In this document: one piece after another, positions 34,923 through 45,111 of the stretch
How positions within the stretch are numbered: position 1 is the stretch's first letter
How the letters are laid out: each line of letters starts with the position of its first letter
From: Fulvia fulva
Lineage: Eukaryota; Ascomycota; Dothideomycetes; Mycosphaerellales; Mycosphaerellaceae
DNA length: 64,000 bases
Direction of reading: 5' to 3'
Assembly (NCBI RefSeq): GCF_020509005.1
Contig: NC_063018.1
Span: 3,534,001-3,598,000, forward strand
Program-made: the position numbers and the translations under genes
Notes under the pieces: generated by a model
The model's database searches: none
What the model was told of the DNA's origin: nothing
Seen by the model: only the letters and a program-made list of their open reading frames with translations

Positions 34923-36052
34923 ATGCAGGCTTTACTACCAGCGACCGGCAAGATGATCGTGCCGAAGTGCAGCGCCAGCAAGAAAGACGGCCATCGTGCA
35001 GCTGCCAAGGTAGGAGACTTACAATCTGCCATTCGAACACGACCCCCTAATGCTTGAAGCAGAGAACATACGGCATCCGCAATGACATCCGTGAAGCGGC
35101 GATGCAATGCCACAAGACCAAGGTCTCCAAATCCAAGCGGCTCCCGAATCGACCTCGCAGCAGCACTCACATCATGTCGACCCGTGGAGTCACCACTCAA
35201 CAGAGCCGCGACGCAGTCATGGACACAGCAGAACTGTTCGAAGCCATCCTCCTGCAACTCCCGCTTTCAGACCTGATCACCTACCGCTCAGTCAACAAAA
35301 CCTGGTTCCAAACAATCCACAACTCCCCAAAACTCATGCAAAAACTCTTCCTCTCCCCAACACCTGCCGACACCCACCCGCTCTGGATCTACAACCACCA
35401 CCACGCCACGCTGGCAACTTACAGCACCCGCAACGAAGACATCCGCGCAATCAAGACCGAGTCTCAATTCAAAGCCTACGAACTCTGGCGCAAGCAGCAC
35501 TTCATGATGCGCCCCTCCCTCCTCAACCCGATCCTCCTCACAACAGACCCGCCTCACCTCCGCGGTCCCCTCCTCCGTCGCGCAAGTCTCTGTGAAAGCA
35601 TCCGCTTCCGCTTCGCTCCCGACTTGCGCAAACGCAGCAAGCCAAACATTTACCACGAAATGTACCTAACCCAACCCCCCGTGGAAGAAATCCAAGTCCA
35701 ATTCTTCTACCACCTGGATAAATCCAACCGACGCGGCCGGCCGCTTACTACGGGTGCAGAAGGTTTGGTGGTGAAGAGGCCCGGGGGTGTTAGGTTTAGG
35801 GATTTGCTCATGGAGTTTGTGGATCATGTTGAGGCGGTGTCGGTGTTGTTGCCGAGTAGTGGGTATCATGTTGAGTGTAGGCCGGAGAAGAGGTACAAGA
35901 GTGTGGTGTATTTGCTGGGTGCGGTGTTTGCGGATGAGGGGGAGGTGGAGAGTGTTGAGGGGGTGCAGGAGGGAAAGGGGATTAGTCCGATGGTGGGGAG
36001 GTTGATGAGAAGGGATGGGGTTGTTGGGGTGGGAGTGGTCGAGGGAGGATGA
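34923..36052 (+). CDS. F-box protein
   Basis: Proposed exons 34923-35009 and 35063-36052 with a 53-nt intron (GTAGGA, branch-like CCTAAT, acceptor GCAG), giving 358 residues. The basic N-terminus (CSASKKDGHRAAAKRTYGIR) runs across the junction in frame. The F-box is at about residues 83-125 (DTAELFEAILLQLPLSDLIT then VNKTWFQTIHNSPKLMQKLF), followed by a conserved fungal pattern (IYHEMYLTQPP, VRFRDLLMEFVDHVE). A shorter form from ATG 35174 would also include the whole F-box, so the exon 1 call is less certain than the domain. Likely an SCF ubiquitin-ligase adaptor. Confidence 0.8.
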
Positions 36053-36894
36053 GGAGTGGGCTAGGATGGCTTATGATGGCAGTCGTGCGGATCCGTTTGT
36101 TGGCACGAACTGATGGGAGGGCGAGAAGCAGAAGGAGACTAAGAGACAACGACATTGGTATCTTGGAGCCCTGGAGGCTGTGATGGCAAACGATGATGAG
36201 GAACGAGGCATGTGAGACGAATCAATATCTTGGAAGCGGACGATGTGCAACGAGGAAGCGAAAGTATGTACGATAGCAATGGCAATACTGGCTAACGACG
36301 AACAAGACACACAACGGTCCATGACTTCCTATTCACTCTGATCCACACCATTCGATACCTTGCCTTCGTCCATGCAACCCACGGCTATTTGCTCCCTGTG
36401 AACCTGTATGTCATGTCTCCAAGAATCAATAACAGAATCCTTCGGCTTTGAGCGCTTCACTGTACTTCTGAAGCATATGCTTCTGCTTCAACCTGCCTAC
36501 GCCCGGCTGCATAGCGGAGACTGTAGCAATAGGTACGAAGCTACAACGCGTCGCGATCTGGGTTGCCTGGCTAGCAGCTCTGGAGACAGCCTCGCTGGTG
36601 TTTGGTTCCGGCAACGACCTTTGCCACAAACCCTCTTTCGTGATCACAGACGACTCCTTTCCCCCGATCTACACATCTAAGTCCTTCGTGGACCAAGATC
36701 ACCGGCTAGGCAGTGTGCAGCAAGGACGTACGATGAAGTCATTCAGGCTATAGATGAATCTTGAAGGATCTCTCAAACTTGGCCGACTACGTGTAGCATC
36801 AAAGAGCCGGCACTTCGATACTGCATGTGGACTTCGTGAACGAGGCTGAAGATGCGCGACTCCCCCAGCTCGACCGTAGGGCGCAGTGGCAGCG
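36053..36894. other. intergenic, no supported gene
   Basis: About 840 bases with only short frames lacking motifs; leads into the second hairpin cluster. Confidence 0.4.
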
Positions 36895-36901
36895 TATATA
36901 T
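36895..36901 (+). promoter_or_regulatory. TATA-like box of hairpin locus 4
   Basis: TATATAT, 33 bases upstream of the 5' arm. Fungal Pol III genes often have a TATA element in this position. Locus 5 has one at the identical distance. Confidence 0.45.
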
Positions 36902-36927
36902 CCAAGCCAGAGAGTACTTCCCTCGAG

Positions 36928-37071
36928 CAGTCCTCAATGGCTCGACGGTTAGCGCGCGGGTCTTCACGGGCAGGCACGTCACGGTCTGGGTCTGAATAGC
37001 ACCAGAAGGTCAATGAACCTTCCAACTGCTTTTCGTCGCCAGCAGTCCGTTGGGCCATTGTCGATTGTTTT
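36928..37071 (+). ncRNA. putative Pol III hairpin RNA, locus 4
   Basis: Arms 36928-36948 and 37047-37067 pair at 19 of 21 positions (CAGTC/GATTG, a 2x2 internal loop, then 14 consecutive pairs). The A-box-like element is TGGCTCGACGGT (36938-36949), the terminator TTTT at 37068-37071. The loop carries a 6-bp hairpin (GAAGGT/ACCTTC near 37008-37025). It is clearly paralogous to locus 5 in its first 45 bases. Confidence 0.55.
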
Positions 37072-37171
37072 GCCCCATGGTCAATATTTCGTAACTACAG
37101 CGAGTTCCTTTTGCTTTCTCGTCGGTCATGGAGTCCACCTTTTGCTCGATCACATGCTAGTCTTGCGAAGT

Positions 37172-37177
37172 TATATA
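37172..37177 (+). promoter_or_regulatory. TATA-like box of hairpin locus 5
   Basis: TATATA exactly 33 bases before the 5' arm of locus 5, the same spacing as at locus 4. Confidence 0.45.
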
Positions 37178-37204
37178 TTCTTTTGGTGCTGTCGTGCTTT
37201 CGAG

Positions 37205-37354
37205 CAATCCTCAATGGCTCAATGGCTAGCGCGCAGGTCTTTGCGGGCCAGCACGTGAAAGTCCTCGACGTCGGGACACAAGCTAAGTCAATCATGACTT
37301 CGCCTGTATGTCTATGTTTCCAAGGAGACCATTTGGCCATTTGTCAATTGTTTT
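37205..37354 (+). ncRNA. putative Pol III hairpin RNA, locus 5
   Basis: Arms 37205-37225 and 37329-37350 pair at 17 of 21 positions with one bulged T; the A-box-like TGGCTCAATGGC is at 37215-37226 and TTTT at 37351-37354. Relative to locus 4 some changes in the 5' arm (for example G-A to A-A at the CGACGG/CAATGG block) are matched by changes in the 3' arm. This is the weakest helix of the five. Confidence 0.5.
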
Positions 37355-38532
37355 GCCTCCCGCGGATCCTTCACGATGTATGGGGATCTCATTTTGCTTT
37401 CCGGAGCATCTCGATCGATGCTTTCATCCTGTCACATGCCGGCGTAAGGAAGTGATACTGGTTTGAGTGCTGTGCTGTTTCATGCTCGACGTTGAGCTTC
37501 GAGCGCCTCGATGTATCCTATAGGCATAAAGATGTTCCCCGCTCACGTTCGACGTGATATTGCGGCAGCAGATGGCAGATGCCTTCAACCACGACCGTGC
37601 GATGTGACCAAAGGCTTCCATACCTCTGCTATGCATAGCTGGTGCATCATACGGCCTGTTCAAGAAGTGAGCCGAAGACCTTTCTGGGTGCATGCTACTA
37701 CAGCCTCGTAAAGCGTCAGAACACTATCATTTCTCTAGCTACCGCTCGCATAGGATGAATGACTCACCCATGCACTGGTCTTAAGTCCAAGACTGGGGTT
37801 TCGTGTAGCGCTCCGGCACTAACAGACGCTGTAGTCATGGGAGGACCACGGGCAGAAGCCCAGCATGCCATCACGCGGCAACGATGCCGTGCTGAAGCGA
37901 ATGCCACGATGCACATTGAAGTATGCAGGCACCGGAATGTTACCCAGAGCTGTTTTTTTGTTCATTGACTGGCAACGAGAATAGTGTTCTGCATCGAATG
38001 ATACGTACTGTCTGATGCCACTGTCATGTCCAGCCAAGGATAGGTAACTGTAGCTGCTTCACTGCCGCCGCTGCTTTGGCTGGGAGTAAGGTAGTCGTCT
38101 CCTCGTATGTTCCAAGGCGAACCACAGTCGAAGTTCTCGGATAGTAAATCGCGAATGACCATAGTTGCTAGCATGACTTGTCTTCCGAATGAGGATTGCA
38201 GCGAGCTCATTCGGACGCTCAATACTGCTTGCTGTGCTGCTCGCGGGCTCGTAACACTCTACATATGCTCTATTACTCACAGAGAGCTTGGAGCCCTGAA
38301 CATCGAACATATTCTTGACTGCGAAGCAAAGATCGACAAGAGGTTGCCGTTCGGATCTTGTGAAGCACGCTCGGGATGGAACAACAGCTCGAGTCCAGGA
38401 TGCTTTGCAGCAAGACGAGGACTCCTTAAAAGCATGTGCCTCGCTAGAGCAAAGTCATCGTAGGTTCCCCAGGGTGGCCAGGTCCGAGTCATACCGAAGA
38501 CATATGGTCCAGAAGGAGGCCGTTCCTCGGTG
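37355..38532. other. intergenic, no supported gene
   Basis: About 1.2 kb without a supportable frame, RNA gene or repeat. Confidence 0.4.
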
Positions 38533-39108
38533 TCAGCGATCTAAACCGACATCTTCTCGAGTACTAAGGATCGCAAAGATGAGGTGCTGCTCAGTGATCA
38601 TGGTCTCGGTCGAGTACATGCAAAGATGGCGCAAGAACGCCGGCTGCCAGACGTCGTCGTCGTCGTCGTCGTCGTCGGCTAGTTGGTTCTGCATAAAGTC
38701 ATGTAGAAACTGCTCAGTATTAGTGGTACCCGGAGTCGTGGCCCTGACATTTGACAGTACGAGATATTCTTCTAGTGACTTGTCAGGCCTGCAGCTGCCA
38801 GCAAATTTCACTTGCTGTGACTGTGCGCACATAGCTGTCGCTGTGAGCATACCGCACTCAAACTACCTGTGGCTGTGGCACGGAGAGGCTTGGAATGCCC
38901 TCGACCGCGATCTCAAGCTTGAATGGCGTGGAAAGCCGCGCGACAAAACGTCCTCTGAGGGCTTGCGAAGCCATTCGTAGTACTTCCTGATGGCTCTGCG
39001 GTTGTTGTCGGCAAGGTCGATGTCGATGACTTGGTCAAAGTCCAGCACGCGGTTGAATTGCGGCGTCTGGCGGCGAGGAAGGCGGCATGTCTCGACTTGG
39101 TCGCTGCG
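38533..39108 (-). pseudogene. possible decayed or unresolved gene on the minus strand
   Basis: Three partly overlapping minus-strand pieces look protein-like: LDFDQVIDIDLADNNRRAIR (about 39045-38980), ALRGRFVARLSTPFKLEIAV (about 38970-38870), and a frame at 38850-38533 with an eight-Asp run followed by VWQPAFLRHLCMY. They lie in different frames, with no convincing introns linking them. I cannot name the family. It may be a frameshifted remnant or a gene with introns I failed to see. Confidence 0.3.
38652..38677. repeat. (GTC)n trinucleotide repeat
   Basis: About eight GTC units; on the minus strand it encodes a poly-Asp run in the possible decayed gene. Confidence 0.85.
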
Positions 39109-39430
39109 CCGAAAGCTGCCCTCTGATGTCAGGCGGGGCAGTCATCTTTCCTCCACCTTCACGCCACTTTCGACACACAGCTCAATGGAGGGGCATCATC
39201 CAAACATCAAGCATGTCAAGCTGCATGATAGGCGACTGGAATGGCGTGCACAGAGCCGCACAGCTGAATGCTGATCAATAGTTGTGCCTGGCAAATCTTT
39301 TGCTCCGCAGAACGGGCCCACGAGGAGTTCAGGCTATAAGTGTTCCACCACTGCTCCATTCGCTCCTGGGGTTCTTCTCGTCTTTCTTGGTCTTCTTCCC
39401 TTACAATTCATTCATCGCTATATCTTCATC

Positions 39431-40668
39431 ATGTCGAAATTCCAGCTCAAATGGGGCATCCTAGCCACTGGCGGCATCGCAGAGACCTTCTCCCGTGACC
39501 TTTGGCCAAACCCAGAGATCAGAGGTGTCAAGGACATTGAGCACGTTGTCGTTGCAGCGGCATCGTCTTCGTCTGCGGATCGGGCCAAGAGTTTCCTGAA
39601 AGAGGTCAGAGCACCAGATACAGCAAAGGCATATGGGTCATACAAGGAGCTCGTGCAAGATCCCAACGTAGACATTATCTACGTTGCGACTCCTCATAGC
39701 CATCATTACCAGAATGCCAGGCTCTGTCTCGAAGCTGGAAAGAATGTGCTTTGCGAGAAGGCATTCACGACCAATGCTGCGCAGACCGCAGAGTTGATCA
39801 AGATTGCGAAGGAGAAGAACTTGTTCTTGATGGAAGCTGTGAGTATATTGTCAATGTTGAGCACAGTGTGAGTATGCTGATCGTCTTTCAGGTCTGGACT
39901 CGATACTTCCCACTCTCAATATACGTCCGCGACCTCATTGCTTCCGGCAAAATTGGCAACGTCTACAGATGCATCGCTGACAACAGCATTGCACTCGACC
40001 CAGAGAACAGCTTCCCAGACGACAAGCACCGCATGGTGAATGTCGATCTCGCTGGAGGAGCACTTCTCGATCTTGGTATCTACTCTTTAACCTGGGTGTT
40101 CCAAACTCTTTACCACACACAAAAGAACCCTCAGGCACCGAAAGTTGTCAGTCAGATCAACAAGTACCGCACTGGTGCTGATGAGGAGACCTCCATGCTC
40201 TTGACATTCCCACGAGAGGGACTTCCTCCCGCTCACGGTATTGCAACGACCAGTCTGCGTCTCTCGTCCGACGCAGACAAGAAGGGCACTACTGGTGCAT
40301 CCATCCGCATATCAGGAGACAAGGGCGAGATTCTCGTCTTCCCTCCCGCGTACCGACCCACCAAGACCAAGCTCGTGTTGTTCGACGGTACTGTAGAAGA
40401 GAAGGATTGGCCTCAGCCAGGCCCTGCGAAGAGCGAGGGCTGGAAGAATGGCTTTGGAGGGGAGTTCAACCCTGACAGCCATGGACACGGCATGTTCTGG
40501 GAGGCCGACGAGTGTGCGTACGCGATAAGGGATGGTCGCAAGGAAGGTCGGTACGAGAGTTTGCAAGAGTCGTTGGTGATTATGCAAGTCATGGATGAGG
40601 TGAGAAACCAGAACGATATGACATACCCGGAGAAGATTGAGACGACGAAGTATCCTGTGGATCTGTAA
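39431..40668 (+). CDS. Gfo/Idh/MocA oxidoreductase, dihydrodiol / D-xylose dehydrogenase type
   Basis: Exons 39431-39838 and 39892-40668 with a 53-nt intron (GTGAGT ... TTTCAG) encode 394 residues. The Rossmann start KWGILATGGIAETF (8-20) binds NADP; VATPHSHHY (85-93) and CEKAFTTN (108-115, with the catalytic-type Lys of the EKP-like motif) follow. After the junction come TRYFPL and AGGALLDLGIYSL, where the D...G.Y pattern holds the active-site acid/base pair of dimeric dihydrodiol dehydrogenases. In fungi, related enzymes oxidise D-xylose to xylonolactone or act on trans-dihydrodiols. Cytosolic; the substrate is not certain. Confidence 0.92.
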
Positions 40669-40932
40669 ACAGCATGAACATGTACGCGGCAAGATAGACT
40701 TTCGAAGGACGTTCGTCCGCCAAGACTTTCGTATACCATGACCTGCTCCGTACCACGATCGAACAGGCTGTATTCAAGATTGATGTGACTAGCATGACCA
40801 AAGACAGAGAATGTACACAAGTCTGGAGTCGGTAGACAATGGTGGCCTTGTTTGTAGAACTGATCTGCCTGCTGGGTTCTAGCCCTCCGATCGTCATCCT
40901 TCTTCCGGACACATCAGACCTCTGACTGAGGC
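40669..40932. other. spacer between oxidoreductase and tRNA-Thr
   Basis: 3' region of the oxidoreductase gene; nothing else seen. Confidence 0.4.
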
Positions 40933-40941
40933 TATATATAA
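40933..40941 (+). promoter_or_regulatory. TATA-like box upstream of tRNA-Thr
   Basis: TATATATAA 40 bases before the tRNA 5' end, a common position for upstream TATA elements of fungal tRNA genes. Confidence 0.5.
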
Positions 40942-40972
40942 CAGCACGCTGGCTACATGACACAAGAAAAGC

Positions 40973-41099
40973 GCCCGCTTAGCTCAGAGGTGCGTTCTTA
41001 CCATCTAGTGTCGACATTGATCCAAACGACTGACAAGTCAATAGGTAGAGCGCATCACTAGTAATGATGAGGTCATTGGTTCAATTCCAGTAGCGGGCA
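40973..41099 (+). tRNA. tRNA-Thr (anticodon AGT) with a 55-nt GT-AG intron-like insertion in the D-loop
   Basis: Joining 40973-40989 to 41045-41099 gives a flawless 72-nt cloverleaf: acceptor GCCCGCT/AGCGGGC, D-stem GCTC/GAGC with loop AGAGGTA, anticodon stem CATCA/TGATG with loop CTAGTAA (AGT, Thr), variable AGGTC, T-stem ATTGG/CCAGT with loop TTCAATT, discriminator A. The 55 nt between (40990-41044) begin GTGCGT, contain CTGAC 11 bases before the end and finish AATAG, exactly like the spliceosomal introns of the protein genes here. Standard nuclear tRNA introns sit one base 3' of the anticodon, not in the D-loop. The insertion is flanked by a repeated AGGT. The A-box TAGCTCAGAGGT survives at the upstream junction and the B-box GGTTCAATTCC is intact. 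No T-run follows at once; TTTTT is at 41150-41154. Confidence 0.8.
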
Positions 41100-43347
41100 A
41101 TTGCGGTTGTGCCTCTCCATCGTCTTGATCTTCGATGTTGTCGTTGATCTTTTTGCTTTGTGGGAAGAAAATTGTCGACTTAGCCAACGCTGGACCCTTG
41201 CTTAGCAAATGCTGACCTGCCAAGCTCAAAGACCTCTCCGTACTCTCACTTACGCAGCAAACGGGTATTGTACAACCTTTTGGGTCATAGCAGAGCGTCG
41301 TGAGTGTCTACCCGGGTGATAGTTGGTCGTTGTACAGATTTGCACGGGATTGCCAAGACATATCGTCGGCCAAAATATTCTCCGATCCCCGCTTGCCTTG
41401 ACGAGCTCCAAAAACAACAACAACAACACCGTATATATGAAAAGGAGCTATGCTGCATGCCGTGGAAGAGATTATGAGGTATGTTTACAGAAGACTCTCC
41501 GGCTGAGCATACGGCGCCCGCAGGCCTAATAAACATCCGCGCGTCCAACTATTTTCTTCGAGCGGTGGTTGTATCTCGGCGAACGACGGCGGATTGCTGC
41601 AGTCTCCTGCAAATAATAAGACTGGCAACCCATAAAGCGGCTCCAGTCCGATCTGTCTCATATCTTACGGCGTAACGGTACCGCTCTCGTGTCGCAACTT
41701 GCCGGCATGATGAGCCCCCACAGCCGCGTGTGCTGCGCGCGCTAGGACGTATCTTTTCGTATCTCAAGGTGAGAAGGGCCTTGTTGTTTCTTCTTTCCAC
41801 CTCACTTCCACTTCCTTCATACAACGACAGCCTGCCTTGCTTCCACAGAACTGTTCAAGATTGTCACATGCTCGCCCGAGACCACCTTCAGCCTCCTGAA
41901 TGCTTCGCAAGAATAGCGAAACTCTGGGCCCCAGCGGCCAAGCCACCGTCTGCCGCCCGCACGACTCGCCTGCCGAAATGCAGGTACCAACCTTCTGACA
42001 AAACGAACTCCTGTTTACGCGACATCTTGGCAGAACCGCGATTTTGAGCCGCATCTTCACATGTTGATCAACAAGGCAGAAGGCGTAGAGATTATGACGG
42101 TTACAAGCAACACAAGGTGCACAATGTGGCGAACGGTGCAGGACCATAGCAGGAAGACGTGTCTCAATAACTCGTGCAACTGAAGGACCTCCCCCAGTTC
42201 AGCCAGCATGTTTCGAGGCTCCGGAGACTTCACGAGGAGCGATCTACCGAACGACATATATCGCGAAAGCTACAGCAAACTTGATGCGACGATATGCCGC
42301 CATCGGATCTATCCATGAGGCGACGTGCACTCGGTGATAATTGCTTCCATACGGCATTATTGGAGCCTCATCAAAGTCGCCTGTTGTTTCAACCACAGAA
42401 CAGGGCGCATTCGTCTATCGGCGGGACCATTCAAGGCGGTCTCCACCTGAATTTGAGCCCGAACCACGGGCCTCACGCCGCGGGAGGGGCAATATGTCGT
42501 GACTCTCCTTCAATGTTGCATAATTGTTACGCGACTTTGATTGAGCACTTGCCAATTGCAACACCGAGGAAATGAACATCTGCAGGCTTCTGCTACAGTG
42601 CGATCGTCGCTGCGGGCTACCAGAGGCGTGCAGAGCGTTCTTTGATTGCGAAGAAGTTGACTTACACCAGTGTTTCAACCGTCAGCTGACAAGAATTCTT
42701 TAGGCGTTCGATGCTCTCAACCCCTTTTGTGCCCTCAGTCATCGGCAGACCGCCACCCTCTCGCTTCGTCGCTGCCCCGAGCTGCTCGCCCAGCTGCCAG
42801 GAACAGTATCGATTGCTTACTCTGCCACAGCCGAAATCGTTGCAGAGATTCGATCTTCCATCGCGCGAATGGTTAGTGGCGATATATTACATGTCTCGAA
42901 GCGTTCAAGCTTTGGGTTATGCGAATCTCCACAAAGTTTGGGCCAAGCGCTGGAGCATTGGACAAAGGCTTGAAACCGGCTAGCACACACATGCTCATTG
43001 GCCAGCCCTGATGCCTCCAGCCGTTAGCACATCCTTCGTGCACATGGCATTACCACATTCGGGACTCGTTGATGCCAACGATTGCATTCGCCATGGAGAC
43101 GAGGCACAGTCGCGCCTCAAGCTTCGCCGCTACACATCTCAGGAGTGGACCATTCAACCTTTTGAGGAGCGGAAGCCGATGGCCATGGCAGTATATAATG
43201 CCTTGCCTCTTGGTCTAACCTTCAGTTTTTCGTCCTGCGTGAACACCACGTTCGTTTGAATCATACTACCACACTCGTTCACCAGAAACCCACAGTCCCT
43301 TCATAATTAATATTTTCATATCATTGCATTGATCTACTACAGCCAAG
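41100..43347. other. gene-poor stretch, no supported gene
   Basis: About 2.2 kb of short frames without motifs, plus a small (AAC)n run near 41410. A TATATAAT at 43192-43199 lies about 155 bases before the next gene and is its likely TATA box. Confidence 0.45.
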
Positions 43348-45111
43348 ATGCGTTACTCCACCTTCTTCGTCGCTGCGGCGGTCACCAGCGTTTACGCAAC
43401 TGCGCCACCTGCCTACGGCGGTAACGCACCAGCTCCATACGAGTCGCCAAAGGCCCCAGTCTACCCATCGACTTCGACCACATGCACCGAGGAGTACCCA
43501 GAGAAGCCAACTCCATACGCACCAAAGGAGACCTACCCTGCGAAGGAGACCTACCCTGCGAAGGAGACCTACCCAGCCAAGGAGACCTACCCGGCTCACG
43601 AGACTTACCCAGCCAAGGAGACTTACCCGGCTCACGGGACTTACCCAGCTCACGAGACGTACCCTGCGAAGGAGACCTACCCAGCCAAGGAGACCTACCC
43701 GGCACACGAGACCTACCCAGCCAAGGAGACTTACCCAGCTCACGAGACCTATCCAGCGAGCTCCTCGACATGCACTGAGTCTTACCCAGCAAAGGAGACC
43801 TACCCAGCTCACGAGACCTACCCTGCAAAGCAGACCTACCCAGCTCACGAGACTTACCCTGCGAAGGAGACCTACCCAGCGAAGGAGACCCACCCTGTTG
43901 TGTACACCACGGTCTACCACACCAAGACCCAGCAGGAGTACCCACCAACGCACCCAGCTCAGCCACCGGTCTACCCTAACAAGCCAGAGCAGGTTCGTTG
44001 ATCTGTGCTCATTACTCCTGCTGTTCTCATCTAACTCCCCTCTAGCCAAAGACCCCAGAGGTTCCATACAAGCCAGAGCAGCCAAAGACCCCCGAAGTCC
44101 CATACAAGCCAGAACAGCCCAAGCAGCCAGAGGTAATTAGAATTTCATCACACGATTGTCGGCACAGCGTGCTAACACATTACAGCACCCACAGAAGCCC
44201 CAACAGCCAAAGACCCCTGAGGTCCCATACAAGCCAGAACAGCCCAAGCAGCCAGAGGTAATTAGAATTTCATCACACGATTGTCGGCACAGCGTGCTAA
44301 CACATTACAGCACCCACAGAAGCCCCAACAGCCAAAGACCCCTGAGGTCCCATACAAGCCAGAACAGCCCAAGCAGCCAGAGGTAATTAGAATTTCATCA
44401 CACGATTGTCGGCACAGCGTGCTAACACATTACAGCACCCACAGAAGCCCCAACAGCCAAAGACCCCTGAGGTCCCATACAAGCCAGAACAGCCCAAGCA
44501 GCCAGAGGTAATTAGAATTTCATCACACGATTGTCGGCACAGCGTGCTAACACATTACAGCACCCACAGAAGCCCCAACAGTCATACCAGCCAGAGACAC
44601 CAAAGTCTCCAGAGGTAAGCATAGTGTATTCATCTCACAACGAGACGTCTTTGCTAACAATGTTTAGTACCCACAGAAGCCAGAGCAGCCAAAGACACCT
44701 AGTTACCCACAAAAGCCAGAGGCACCAAAGTCTCCAGAGGTGAGACTTCTCAACCATGTTCATCTTCATAGACTGTTCACTGACCCGAAGCAGTACCCAC
44801 AGAAGCCTGAGCAACCATACAAGCCAGAGCAGCCATATAAGCCAGCACCAAGCATGCCAGCTTACAAGCCAGCACCAAGCATGCCCGCCGGCTCATACAA
44901 GCCAGCCCCAAGCATGCCAGCTTACACTAAGCCATCATACCCACAGGGAACTGGTGTCTACAAGCCATCTTACCCAACCGGTGGTGCCTACCCAACTGGC
45001 GGCTACAAGCCAAAGGAGACCGTCACCCCATACACTGGTGGTGCCGCCACCTACGCATTCAGCGGCTTCGCTGCCGTTGTTGCTGGCTTCGCCGCCTTCA
45101 TGGTTTTGTAA
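43348..45111 (+). CDS. repetitive secreted, probably GPI-anchored cell-wall protein
   Basis: Eight exons: 43348-43992, 44046-44132, 44186-44257, 44311-44382, 44436-44507, 44561-44614, 44668-44739 and 44794-45111, all joined in phase 0, 463 residues. MRYSTFFVAAAVTSVYA is a signal peptide. Exon 1 is about 20 hexapeptides of ETYPAK/ETYPAH type; exons 2-7 are Pro/Lys/Gln-rich (PKTPEVPYKPEQPKQPE); exon 8 has SMPAYKPAP repeats and ends in a hydrophobic tail (FSGFAAVVAGFAAFMVL) after small residues, as expected for a GPI signal. No catalytic domain. Introns 2-5 are letter-for-letter identical, each with branch GCTAAC, and exons 3-5 are identical too. Likely a structural or surface wall protein whose length varies by repeat number. 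Confidence 0.85.
44133..44560 (+). repeat. tandem array of identical exon+intron units, period 125 bp
   Basis: The unit is a 53-nt intron plus a 72-nt exon. Introns start at 44133, 44258, 44383 and 44508, with identical exons between them (44186, 44311, 44436). The upstream half of exon 2 and exon 6 are diverged relatives of the unit. The perfect identity of intron and exon copies points to very recent duplication or ongoing homogenisation. Confidence 0.95.

Noticed and set aside
28589..37354. tRNA genes or tRNA pseudogenes at the five hairpin loci
   Set aside because: Only the A-box resembles a tRNA; no anticodon arm, T-arm or B-box can be placed, and the terminal helix swallows the A-box itself.
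28589..37354. SINE or MITE explanation for the five loci
   Set aside because: No target-site duplications, no common body sequence, and arms that differ between loci while staying self-complementary. Not excluded without a genome-wide copy count.
43321..44103. 260-codon frame on the minus strand opposite the wall protein
   Set aside because: It is the antisense of the ETYPAK repeat array; its RVGLLGWVGLL pattern merely mirrors that repeat and has no independent signals.
44133..44560. CRISPR-like regular array (53-nt repeats, 72-nt spacers)
   Set aside because: The spacers are identical coding exons and the repeats are GT-AG introns in a eukaryotic gene.
43348..45111. Fungal RiPP (ustiloxin-type) precursor with repeated core peptides
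   Set aside because: It has a signal peptide and Tyr-containing repeats, but no Kex2 KR sites between units, and a GPI-like tail; no modifying enzymes lie nearby.
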